Shown here: positions 52,650 to 64,000 of the stretch, in pieces | How positions within the stretch are numbered: the stretch's first letter is position 1 | Layout: each line of letters starts with the position of its first letter | Source of the DNA: Polytrichum commune | Taxonomy: Eukaryota; Streptophyta; Polytrichopsida; Polytrichales; Polytrichaceae | Direction: 5' to 3' | NCBI GenBank assembly: GCA_950295325.1 | Contig: OX485809.1 | Span: 18,492,144-18,556,143 of the forward strand | DNA: 64,000 bases | Translations under genes and position numbers: made by a program | The notes under the pieces: generated by a model | What the model saw: only the letters and a program-made list of their open reading frames with translations | Databases searched by the model: none | What the model was told of the DNA's origin: nothing

Positions 52650-52850
52650 CGTAGGTTTAGGTCTTGGGTCCTATACCCGCGACTATTTCATTGGTTTAGG
52701 TTTTGGGATCTATCCCCGTGGCTCGTGGGTTTTGCACGGCGAGAAATAAGAAGGTGGTGAGTGGGTTTGGGTCGTAGGTCCTACAGCCGTCAGTGGGCTT
52801 AGGTCTTGGGACGTTTTCCCGTGCCTAAAGGGTTTAGGGTTTAGGGTTTT
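52650..52850 (+). promoter_or_regulatory. Divergent promoter region: four ~36-bp repeats and a telo-box
   Basis: Between the start codons of the 357-aa gene (52188, -) and MPP10 (53186, +) lie four diverged units of the type GGTTTAGGTYTTGGG..CTATMCCCG, near 52653, 52692, 52763 and 52797. They are followed by GGGTTTAGGGTTTAGGG near 52830-52846. Telo-boxes (AAACCCTAA) are known upstream of plant ribosomal protein and ribosome biogenesis genes, which suits MPP10. A CT-rich stretch follows at about 52875-52905, as in many plant leaders. Confidence 0.6.
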
Positions 52851-53185
52851 GAGAGGTTGAGAGCTTGTGACCTTGCTTCCTTCCTTCTCCCACTCTCACT
52901 TCTTCCAGTTCCTAGTTTCGAAGTATTTCGAAATACCTACTGGACTGCCACAAGCAGATATCAAATTTTTGCTGGCATATTAAGTCAGGCAGTCAGGATT
53001 CATGTCCACTTCGTTGAAATTGCTGCCTTTCGAGGTTGTGGATGTGCAATGACTGTTATAGGTTGTATAGGAAGAGTTTTGTGAATTGCAAGTGCAGTAG
53101 GGTTGGGAAAATTGGATAGTGCGAAAGGGGGGACGATGCTTATGATGAAAATGCATGTCATTAGGGTTTAAGAGCATCTGTCACA

Positions 53186-56100
53186 ATGAGGACGAGATCG
53201 GCGGGTCCGCTCGCCGACCCCGCCGAACTTAAAGTGGCACGGCGGAGCACTCGAAAATCTGCGGAGACGGCAGGACGCAAGAGACAACAGCCGCAACAAC
53301 AGCCAACAACAACGAGGGAAGAAGAGGAACAGGTGCAGACTCCCTCTGACGAACAACCTAAATCCGTGGATGAACCTGAGACAACATCGGTAGAGATTCC
53401 ATTGCCACTTGAAGGAGGAGAAGAGGAACAGCCTCAATCTCAATCTCCTCCAACTCAGGCTAGCCCTAATCCTGCTGTTTGTAATGACACAGTTTTCCAA
53501 ACTGTGTCAGAAGTTGGAGAGCCTCAATCTGCTCCTCAGACTGAGATAGCAACAACTTCTGAGGAGTCGTCAGCTCCAGAAGTGGATCCACCATTGGAGC
53601 CTAATTCTGTTGCCGTGGCTTCTGAGGAGCCACCTGTTCAGTTTGTTGACATTACCAAAGCAGAGGCATTGAAGTTAGTGGCAAATGCAGAGCCTACTTC
53701 ATGGTTATCTGCGTCCCCGGGATTGGTTCAGCACGCACGGGCAGCGTCCGAGTATCTGTTCAACATTCTTGCACTGCAGACAGAGTCACCATTGGATAAG
53801 CTGTTTACGGAGGGGTTTGACTCCGAGCAGATATGGCAGCAAATTGATTTACAAGCCACTCCAACTCTTGCAAAAATTAAGAAACTTGTTCGCCGTGTAG
53901 AAAAGACACCTGCAGAACAGTTTTTCCCAGCAAAACGTGAGGAATTGAAGCGGAGCAGGCCTGCGAAACAACAGGCACAAACTGATGAAGAAATTGAAGA
54001 GGAAGTTGTGGATTTTGAGAATGGAGATGATATATCCGGCTCGGAGGACGATGATGATGAAGACGTTGAAGAGAAGGAAGGTGGCGAGTCTGAGGAGTAT
54101 TCTGATTATGATGAAGGTCATATTGCAATCCTACTTCTTTCCTATGCAATCAACGATGTCTAATATTTAGAAGTTCACTTTTCCTTATTTGCATTGTCAT
54201 TATTTTAGAGTTATCCATTCTCATGTGGAGTTTGAAGTTACTGACGTAGTATTTTGATGGTCCTCTCTGCAGAAGAAAAGAAAGGGGTGGAGGACAAGTT
54301 TTTGAAGTTAACTGATATGGAGAAGTTTTTAGACCGAGCTGATGCAGAAGATGCAGGCCTCGACTTTGAAGGCAGTGATGACGAAGATGATGAAGATGAC
54401 GATGCTGAAGGTGATGAAGAGGACTTGGAGGTACTTGTTTCAGCATTGTTTTGTTTTATAGTTCAATCTCATAGTTAAGAATCAAGTGTCAAATGCCTTT
54501 ATCTAGGAGGTAGTTCTGTATGTCTTGAGGTGGAATGGACTGCCATCTGGTTACAGTTCATTTGTAGCCATATCATGTTATCTTAGTCCTAGGTTTTCAT
54601 AATATTAATTGCAAATACACTTGGGAAATTATTATCTGTTGCTTCTACTTCTTTCTTACTCCATAGTTGTTTTATTGGTTCAGATGGATGAAGCTTTCGA
54701 TTTCTCTGCAAAAAGGGTGGATGGTGGGAAAGATGAGAACGCATGGGGACCCAAGTACATAAATTTTTCCCTTCCCTATACCACATGGATGAGTTCTGAC
54801 CAATCTTTTTAGAGGATTTGCATTTCATGTTGAGCATATGTTGCAATCACTTTGTAAATGTCAGTATCAGCTTTGGTGAAGATGCACCACATCTGCATGG
54901 AAAGGAACAAGAGGTTATATGTGTCTGTCAGATAACTGATGGCAATCTCCAAATTTTCAGGTACTCGGAATTTGTGGGCAAACCAAAGAAGCAAAAGCCC
55001 AAACCTTCTAAAATACATCGTACTGAAGTTGAAGAGTTGTCAGAGATGGATACACTTGAAGAAGATGAAGATGGAGGAGACAGTGAAATGGAGACAGAGG
55101 ATATGGATGTTGATTCAAAGCTTAAAGTTATGGAGGTATTTACAATCTCACAATTTGCCCATAGACTTTCAGACTGCCCAGCATGTCCTTTCCATCTTTG
55201 ATGGTTGTAGGATTTATATATATATTGGTCATCTGCTTTTGGATCGCTCAGGTGATTCATATAACATTCAACACAATGTTTTCAAATTTATGTTTTATTT
55301 ATTCTGAGGCTAAATTAATCTCATTTTAGCATGTTGGTGGTTGATGGATATCGGTTTGGCAGGAGACAAATTTATCTGCACATGAGAAACAGCAAGGGAA
55401 GGTGAAGAAGAGGATTGAACAGTTAGAAAAAGCTAATATGGATACAAAATCCTGGACAATGCAAGGCGAGGTATACTCTTCTATCCTAAAAAAGAAAATC
55501 AACATAAATGGAAAATGTGCCATTTCAATGAGTACATTGAGTTACCTAACATGAATGCTCTAGAGTGTCCGTCATAAATTACACATGTATAAATTACTTT
55601 TGAAGTCTGCTCACTTTTGTCATGAATACCCTAGCTCTGTTCAGCATCTTCCATTCTTCCATGCGTTTCTCCTGAAGTTGTTGAACTGCAACCTTGTGGT
55701 TTTGTGGAAGAAACTGTTCTAAATGTTTGTTACTTATTATGAAACTGAGTATTTGTTCATGTGTATTTCCAGGTGACTGCATCAAAAAGGCCAAAAAATA
55801 GTGCTCTAGAGGTGGAGCTTGATTTTGAGCATGGTGCTCGCCCAGCTCCTGTAGTCACTGAAGAGATTACACAATCTATAGAAGAAATGATTAGGCTACG
55901 AATCATTGAGGTGAGTGAGGATTCCATGATTACTCAGAGGAGCACTTTAGTCTTCTTACATAGGCCTTTAGGTTTATTAGCGCAACAATTTCAACTGTTT
56001 CTATCAAATGACCACTTGTATTGAAATTTCAACTGATAACCATTAAATCACACATTTCAAAGCTCGCAAATTTTTTTGATCAGGTTGTAAAATGATCTTT

Positions 56101-59100
56101 GTGAAAATGCAGAGCAAATATGATGATCCCCAACCTAGAGCTGCCCCTTCAACAGCCACTCCGAAAGAACGAGTTGAGCTGGTATGTCTCGTGAGAAGTG
56201 CCATTCAAAGAATATTGTAACTGATGCATGCCCCAATTTAGTATATGTTTTGCATGTGCAATTTGTAGGGTCAAACAGAAGATTCTGTTGGGATCATTGG
56301 AAATGCTCAGCTCTTCCCAAGGTTATACCAGTGGAGACACCATCTTCATTAAGATTTAATGGTTGTCATGTATTTCTTGCTGAGCATCTCTTTTCACTAG
56401 AAAACACATCAAATCAACTCTACTGGGATGTATCAACTCATAAGATTTAGATTAGAGCTGATTAGCCATCAAGAAAGGGTGATATATGTAAATGACTTAG
56501 TTTGTAAATGTGCAGGATGAGGAAAAAAGCAAGAAGGGTCTTGGGGAGATTTATGAGGTTTGGAACAGCTTACTCTTATCATAACCCAACTCAACTATTC
56601 AAAAGACCTTAATGAGCCTGATATTTCATATTAACTTTGTTCATCATGTTGGTGGTTATCATATGCATCATATCTATTATTGAATTCACACCATAGGTTC
56701 CAGCTACGGTATTATACTTAAATTTTTTGATCTGAGAGCTCTACATGTTGATCGCTTGTTAAAGTTCACATTTTTGTTGTACCATGGGCTCCTTTGTGGA
56801 TCCATTATATTGTGGCAAGTTTTAATTATGAAATTCATGAACTAATTAGTTGCTTGCAGCTGGGCTTAAAGCAGCTTTTGGTTTTTATGAGGGCTCATGT
56901 GACATGATGCAAAATTATTGCTATTTTTATAGGAAATTTGTGTAATTCTAATACACTTCAATGGAGTCAATGGAGAGTCTTTCTGCACTAAGCTCTGTGA
57001 GTTTGCTGATTTTCGAGTATCTCAATTGCATTTTTACAGCAAGATTATATGGTATCCACCGGACTTGCACCTGCTGCTACACCTGCTACAGAAATTCTGA
57101 AGGCTGAGGTATGCTCTACTCATCAACTATTTTTCATGTCTATACTATCGAATCTGTGTTAGCACAACCCATTAAGAAGACATGGTGAAAATAAAATCAT
57201 CTGCAAGAACAGTGATTAGATGTATGTGGTATGTATGTAGATCTTTGTCATATATATGAGTTCAAATTGCCCTATAAATCTTTTAATTTATATGTATCCA
57301 TTGATTGGAATTATGCATATAATAAATGGTATAATTGTAGAGAGGGTCACTTTTGGCGTTTTAGCTTAAAATATTAGTAACTAGTCCTAAACTCTTCCGT
57401 ATAACATCTTGAGGCTCAGAATGGGCATCTCAGACCTTGAGGGGTTAATGCATTTCTTCAATTCTAATTTCGAGGCATTTGACCAACTCTAGAATCTGAG
57501 TGTTTCTGAGGCTGATGCTATTTCACTCGTGCTGAAAAACTTGTGACAATCTTGTCAATGCAGTCTCTATATAAAGATAGGGCATGTACTGTAAGATGTT
57601 TTTGGATCTCTGAAAGGTGTGTTGGTGCAGGCAGGGGTGCTGTTCAAGAATCTTTGTAACAAGCTTGATGCTTTGTCTCATTTCCATTTTGCCCCAAAAC
57701 CAGTAAGATTGAATACCAGGACTATCATAAGGCTATCAGTTTTATTGTATTGTATAATTTTTTGTACATCGTTGAAGTGAGGAGGTTGTTCCTCTTTAAT
57801 CAAGAGTAGTAATCTACTATATGTTATGTTATCCCATTTCTTGACTTTATTTATGCTTCACATTTGATCAATATTAAGATTGACAGCCTTGGAAATGGAA
57901 AAAAGGCCACTTGTTTTTTGGTTGTGTACTATGCAAGTGCTCCTGGGGCTTTTAATCTTTAGTGTGATGGCCAAGGTGATGATTACTGTGTACGTCTTTT
58001 TGTGTCCAGACAATTGAGGAAGTGGGTGTCAAGGTGGATGTCCCAGCACTGGCAATGGAAGAGGTATGGTTTTCCACTTTCTTTTTTCTTATCCTCTTGT
58101 GGTGCCTTTGAACCTGTGGTGATTAATGTTGCAACTGCTCCTTGTTTTCTTCTTGAGTCTAAAATCGCTTATATGGTCTAGAGATGTGGTGGTTCTGCTT
58201 GACTTTGTAAGTGCTTAAATGAGTGTAAATGTAGAACTTCGCAAGGTTGTCTCCCTTAGTAGAAGCTCCACTTTTAACATTGGATCTCTTAGTTCTGACT
58301 TCAAATCGATAAGGATGCATTCCATGTGTTCAGACTGCATAATATAATTGTCACCAATCCCTTCAAAATTTCTGTACATCAAAAGGATTTGTATTCTTAC
58401 ATGTTCTTACAGGTGATAGATTTACAGAGGATAAGAATACAAACCTACTTGTCCAGACATTGTTGTTAAATTTGCAGTATCGTGGCACAATGCAAAATCT
58501 TGCATATTAGCGTCATGCTATTATATATTGCAAAATCAACGTGTGCAATATTGAAGCAATTTCCAGTATTGTTCAAAACAATCAAAATTGTGTAGATCAC
58601 TGGACCTTGCAAGAATCTCTTACCACAAGTAGTATCCAAACCAAGGTTTCCCAAGTGATGTTTACAAAATGTTTGTGCAAGAATAGCACAATGCTAAACT
58701 TTGCGAATTAGCTCTGCTATTGTACATAACAAAATCAATACCATGACAAGCAATTTTCCAGTATTGTTCGAAACAATTGTTAAAATTCTATAGATCATTG
58801 GACCTTGCAAGATTCTCTTAGCATGAGTTATTGGAACTTAGGAGTGTAGGTCTCTATATTTTGCATTGGCATGGCACAATGCTAAATCTTGCATATTAGT
58901 ATCATGCTATGATATATTGCAAAATCAACGTGTGCAATAGAGTGGCAATTCCAATGTAGTTTCCCATGAGCTCATTATACATGTGAACTTTTGGACTTTT
59001 CAAAATGTTACTTACAGTTTGATGTTATCTATCTTAACTCTTTTGTAGTAGCAAAGCACAATGCTAAATCTTGCATATTAGCATCATGCTTTGATATATT

Positions 59101-60784
59101 GCAAAATCAACGTGTGCAATAGGGAAAGTAAAATTTCACTTCAAAATGGTCTCTATGAGCTATGAGCTATGAGCTTTGCAGACTTCTGGAAATTTGCGAG
59201 ATAGGTGGTTTACAGTAAACTAAAATTTCTAGTATTTTGTGAACTGATTATCATGCAAATCTGTATACTACCCATATATACCTGTTACCATATATTCTGT
59301 TGATGAAGGATTTATTGCTTCTGAGCGACTTACTATACCAGGTCTCTATATGAACTGTAGAGGATCTGTAGTATATATAATGCAGAACAGAATGCAACTT
59401 AGCAAATATTATTTCTGTTAACCTTTTTGTTTTTCTTTGGTTGCCACATAGGACCCCAATTTGTCCTCCTCATTTCTATTATCTTCGTCAAAGCATCTAT
59501 TTCCCTTGACAGTCCTTCCCTGAATCTCACTTCAAAGAAATTCTCTTTTGGAAATAGGTTGCTCCACTGGCAGTATCAGATGTTTCAATGCTGGCCCCTG
59601 AGGAGGTGTATAAGAGTGCCGGCATTGTGAAGGGAGAGGGCGAGCTTACTCCTGCTGAACGCAAGAGACGAAGGGCAGCAAAAAAGAGGAAGAGAAAAGG
59701 TCCGACAATCTGTCATCTAATTCTATTAGAAGCTTACTACCTTTTATTCTTGAACATCACTTCTTTGTTACTTGACATTTATTTTGTAGTTAATTATGTA
59801 GACAAATTCAAGTTGACTTATACTTGAATGTACTAGTTTGAGAATGATTTATGGTGCACAAAGGTAGGTTTCTTAAAATGAAACAGATTATGAGAGGTGC
59901 TCCATGCACTTTTGGATTCTCATCTTCTTTTAATATCTCTTAATTTCGATGACTCTGAGCTGAAGCTTATTCTGTTTTTACTATTGCAGGAGCTAAGAAG
60001 GCAGCAGAGAATGATAGGAAAGTGCGCATTGGCAGCACACCTTCCAAGGACCCACTGAAGGAAATGAATGTCAGGCATATACCTAACAAGGACAAGCGTG
60101 CTACTTCTTCTTTTGGGAAATCTGCAAAGGTATGTTTCTCAAGAAACACAACTGGTAACTTTCACTGCTTTTTCATAGATACTCAACTTATCGCTGTGTA
60201 TGGAACAAATTATGTGGAGCCAAAACAACACAATTGAGTCTGCATTGTGGTCTTTGAGGGGCTCTTTACACTGGAGCTTGGGGGTCTGTGACCATTGAAA
60301 TACAAAATCTCTCATTGGGGTCTAAGCCAAAACCATCCCACTTCACTTAAAGTCCCAGCTTGAGGGCCTTAAAGTCCAAGGAAGTTTGAATGGATGAGAA
60401 ACCTACGTGGCATATAATAGGTGTTGTTTCTTGGTCTACTAGATTTTGCCTGAAGCCCACCTCAAAAAGGAGAATTTAAAATCTCTTAACCCTTGATCAA
60501 CTGTAACTTAGTTTGTAGAAAGGCCCACATGAAATAGGAGGGTAATAGGAATAGCATTCAGTTGAGAGCTGATTGCACATGCCTCTACACGAAGGTAGAT
60601 TGGTATTATATAGTTACTTTTTTTGACTTGCCCACTTCTGTTTATCTGCGTGGACTTAATTGAGGTTGTTTATTATGCACAGGTGTTTGCTGAGCTTGAC
60701 AATGCAAAAGAGAGGGGTAACAAGGCCATCAAGCCTGACAAGCCCGACAAACCTTCAATCACACCCTCATTTTTGAAGCTTTAG
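53186..60784 (+). CDS. MPP10: U3 snoRNP protein MPP10, 14 exons
   Basis: Exons: 53186-54116, 54273-54430, 54684-54754, 54961-55135, 55363-55470, 55773-55910, 56113-56181, 56516-56557, 57040-57108, 57631-57702, 58010-58063, 59558-59699, 59990-60129 and 60683-60784. All are in phase, giving 756 residues. MPP10 joins IMP3 and IMP4 in the U3 small subunit processome and is needed for early 18S rRNA processing in the nucleolus. Visible features are a Gln/Glu/Pro-rich N-terminal part, the family segment ASEYLFNILALQTESPLDKLF, long acidic Asp/Glu tracts (exons 1, 2 and 4), a KRIEQLEKANMDTKSWTMQGE block, LDFEHGARPAPVVTEEITQ, and FKNLCNKLDALSHFHFAPKP. After these come a basic ERKRRRAAKKRKRK run and a C-terminal PSFLKL. 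The telo-box upstream fits co-regulation with ribosome genes. Exon 3 ends at a GTACAT donor and exon 10 at GTAAGA. Confidence 0.95.
58470..59130. repeat. Four repeats in MPP10 intron 11
   Basis: A block GGCACAATGC..AATCTTGCATATTAGC..CATGCT..ATATATTGCAAAATCAACG is found near 58480, 58685 (diverged), 58868 and 59050, spaced by about 180-205 bp. It accounts for much of the unusually long 1494-bp intron. Confidence 0.75.
60250..60660. mobile_element. F2 MITE copy followed by an F1 end in MPP10 intron 13
   Basis: GGGGCTCTTTACACTGGAGC, TCTACTAGATTTTGCCTGAA and TTAACCCTTGATCAACTGTA correspond to the F2 copy of PDC intron 2. GAAGGTAGATTGGTATTATA and ACTTGCCCACTTCTG near 60590-60650 belong to an F1 end. 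Confidence 0.6.
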
Positions 60785-63700
60785 GATGAAACTTCTAGTA
60801 TGGTAGTCGATCAATGACCATATGTAATTCAATGGGTTTGCACCCAATTTTAGTCATCAAATCTTCCTACATTCTTGATCTATTCTTGTGGAGAGCTGTG
60901 TGAGCATATTAGATTGCAGTTTGCATATGATATATTGTCTTCCCCCTCACAGTCTCTTAAGTCTTTAAGGTATAGAGTACAGATTCACATTTGTGGTTCT
61001 TCTGTTATACCTTGTGTTCATGATTCTGTTAAATTAATCTGTATCTTAATAAGGTTCCAAAAAGAACACTTTTTCTGCACCCATGAAAGACCTTTGTACA
61101 AAGTCAGTCCTGGACCAGTTGAGAATAGAATTTGGATGCAGCTTTCCGTGGACTGCTTTTTGTTGTTCCCCATACTGTGTGCACTGCAAGTCCTGGGAAA
61201 GCTCAATAAAAGTTAACTGCAACATCTGTTGTGACATTGTCAATTTTGACTGAGATGTCCTAGGAGGCGAATGTGCTGGAGCAATAGGCTGAGCTCCTGG
61301 AAACTCTTGCACTACAATCACAAAAATCATTCCTATTATTTGGTTACATTTTGTTCTTTGCTATCTCATACTGCTCAGATTCAAAGAGGTTGAAGTATAT
61401 ATGCATCTGCAAATGTGAAGAGTCAGGATCAATCCCACAGAGGTTTGAAGCTAATCTCAATTTGTTATGAATTACAAGTCCACTGGCACTGAGCCATAAG
61501 AAGGCCACATAGGTCCCCCAAATTTGTTGACTATAGAATTTAGGTTAGTTGAATTTTTTAGCACATAATCCAATCCCTCTAAAAATCTGGCAACTGTTGT
61601 TAGGTCTACACTTAACTATTCTTATAGGTGGCCATTAAAGATAAGTAACTTAATTAGGCCCACTTAAGTTGGGTGTCATGAAGTCCCATCTAACTCTATT
61701 GAAATCGGGTCATGCAAATGTCATTTTTTTTACTTTTCTTATTTACTTATTTACTTATTTGTATGTATGTATGTAATATTATTATTATTATTATTATTTG
61801 ATTTTAGAAATTGTTGTGTGAGTTGGTAATTTGGTGCATAAATTACCCAAGGATCACATTTCATGTAATGTCTTCATTCAACACCTCCAATAATAAAATG
61901 TCTACTTCAAGGTTAAATTATGTCAGTCAACATCGATTGGTGGTCACTCCACCTTATAAAATCTTATTCACCCTAGAATGTGACTAAAATAGCTCTACTA
62001 TGCAACAAATCTTATGAAAGCAGGTGAAAGTGGATACACCCACCAATTGCACAAGATTCTCAATTGGCTAATTGGGGTTAATGAGAACCCAAAGTACATG
62101 ACATGTGGATCAACATGGGAGTGATAGGGAGCATAATTAAACAACAAAAGAGTTTTCCAATTGAGGGGGGGGGGTGGCTCTACATGGCTAATTTATTGGA
62201 CAAAAGAATCTTGTGTTTAAAAGTAATTGCAAATTTTCTTGAACTCTAGTTTGGTATTGGATTGCAAGTAACTCACCTTAAAATTACAAGTGTTCAAGAT
62301 CTCTAACAAGAACACTTCAATCCCACAAAAATATCCCCTTAAGCCACATCTACATTAATACACATGGACATAAGCTGAATAATCCATGTGTTTTTTAGAA
62401 TCCATAACATTACTTAACGATGTGGGCCCTCAGAATATAACAGTGAGATATCCAGCACTCCATCCAAATATGAGTCTCCCTATGCAACTTTTCAAGCATT
62501 TGACTATTATATTCTAAAAGCCCACAAAACAAGAGCTAATCATTGAGTAATACTATGTTTGATTAAAACCACAAACTAAGTAGCCACATAAGACAAGTAA
62601 CCACACAAGGCACGCATTCCTTAAATGACTAGCAATCTTACCAAAAATAGCAAAAACACTACTTAACAATAGCATTGCACAACTAAGGTATATTTGTCCA
62701 CTAGGTCTAGAGTAGAAGTCTACTCCAAGTGCCCAAGTCAACCCTATCGAGAGAGTCCCAAGCCACAAGCAACAACTTCTTGCTCATCATCACGCCCCAA
62801 AATTCCTTCAACGGTCTCACCAAACCCAAGCTCCTTAGCATTTTTGGTTTGAGTGCCACAATGCTACACGGATTATCCCCATTAGTGCGTGTTACTATTC
62901 CGAGTTTAGGGTACACTATTTAATGAGAGCTTTTTGCCTATGTAGTTTAATTCTTGAGCATGTTTTGTACCAAGACACCAAGAATGTATAAGGGGTGTGT
63001 GTGTAAACATGTTGGTATGTACTTGAGATTGTCATATTTTGCATCAAGTAATTTGAGGGTAGCATATTCTTATATGTGGGACCTTACTCAAAGTTGTGTA
63101 TCTTTGGATTATTTTCTTTTTTGCTAACAATCTCGAGATGTTTTACATGATTAAATCCACTCAAACAACATTCAAAATGGGTAAATGCATGATAGCCACG
63201 TTTCAACTTGCAGGTTGGACATCATTGAGACAAATCACTCTTTCACATATATGTTGGTCAACCTGCTCCAAATGGAAGTGATCGACCAACAAATGCTCAA
63301 TGAACTTGGGCGAAAGCTTCACCAATGTTGGCAAACTCTAAGGTGGATGTGTGTTGTCTAATTACTTTTCTTGCCGCCATCACTTCTTGTAGATATGAAA
63401 CATAGAATTATTGCAAGGTGATTAGCAACTCCAAGTCATGCCCATAGCCATTTTGCCTCATAAATTTGAGAGCTTGTATGAATATCTTATTCATTATCAG
63501 AGTGAAGATTCCCATCCTCACTACATGGTCATATAGGTGACGATGTACGGAGCTTAGAATGGTTAGCACAATCCATTGAGCATGTAGTCCGATCTCTTTT
63601 AACAATTGTCTTTTTGGTGTCCATTCTTAGATTCGCACCCAACCACATACCACTCAAACATAGTTGCCCCAAACTATTGCTATGTTTGGTTTAGGCACAC

Positions 63701-64000
63701 CTATCTTTTTGCGTCAATGGAACAATTGGCATATGAAAGTGTGTGCCTTGAAGGTTCATAGCAGATATGCTTAGCGACTTGCCTTGTTTTTTAAGGTAGA
63801 TGTGCTTAATTTGGTTCATGATCTTGAATGGACACCTATATTTTAAGTGGTCTATGGTTGGGTGGGGAATTGTGAATCCAAGCAAGGACACCAAAAAAAC
63901 ACACATGTTGAAAAGAGATTGGACAATGTGCTCCAAATATATTATCTATTCTAGACATGATTGTCAACTTAATGTATGATTGTTCATTAACCAAGAGTAT
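60785..64000. other. Gene-free region with F1 copies
   Basis: No gene is supported. An F1 arm lies at about 61500-61680 (ACATAGGTCCCCCAAATTTG, CACATAATCCAATCCCTC). An (ATT)n run is near 61780-61797 and a run of ten G near 62165-62174. Diverged repeat sequence shared with 8735 and 17575 (ATTAGTGCGTGTTACTATTC) is near 62880. F1 copies in opposite orientations lie at about 63420-63720 and from 63795 to the window edge, where the second is cut off. Confidence 0.55.

Noticed and set aside
52826-52850. Interstitial telomere fragment
   Set aside because: Only two to three TTTAGGG units in a promoter position upstream of a ribosome biogenesis gene; a telo-box is the simpler reading.

Overview
The window is nuclear DNA of a land plant. 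Its genes carry GT-AG introns, the only telomere-type motif is the plant one (TTTAGGG), and two genes encode apparent chloroplast precursors. Pyruvate decarboxylase, FAD4 and the other recognised proteins are plant-like, and the intergenic DNA is AT-rich and full of small transposons. The species cannot be named from the sequence. All exon boundaries were set by eye from splice sites, reading phase and protein similarity.

Layout. 1-5.9 kb: GC-rich minisatellite DNA, a 280-bp tandem repeat split by a small transposon, and one doubtful small ORF. 5.9-7.0 kb (-): intronless FAD4. 11.3-14.9 kb (-): chloroplast START/COQ10-type lipid-binding protein, 7 exons. 15-22.4 kb: gene-free repeats. 22.8-25.9 kb (+): a stand-alone VLRF1 (Vms1/ANKZF1-type) protein with an organelle-like presequence. 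27.7-32.9 kb (-): complete pyruvate decarboxylase, 7 exons. 35.0-40.2 kb: a decayed Tc1-like (DD34E) transposon with long inverted ends, itself hit by three MITEs and a solo LTR. 42.2-48.3 kb (-): complete zinc alcohol dehydrogenase-like gene, 10 exons. 49.0-52.2 kb (-): unrecognised 357-aa protein, 4 exons, with an internal duplication. 53.2-60.8 kb (+): MPP10, 14 exons, divergent from the previous gene across a 1-kb promoter region with a telo-box. 60.8-64 kb: repeats.

How the genes relate. The ADH-like gene and pyruvate decarboxylase are consecutive protein-coding genes on the same strand, separated only by transposon and repeat DNA. They could supply two successive steps of ethanolic fermentation, but the ADH-like protein has changes in its cofactor-binding site. 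MPP10 belongs to ribosome biogenesis, and VLRF1 proteins act in rescue of stalled ribosomes. The other genes have no evident shared pathway.

The non-coding DNA is dominated by several MITE-like families, named F1 to F4 here, and by local tandem duplications. These duplications repeatedly involve introns and upstream regions, and in two genes they include exon or splice-site sequence.
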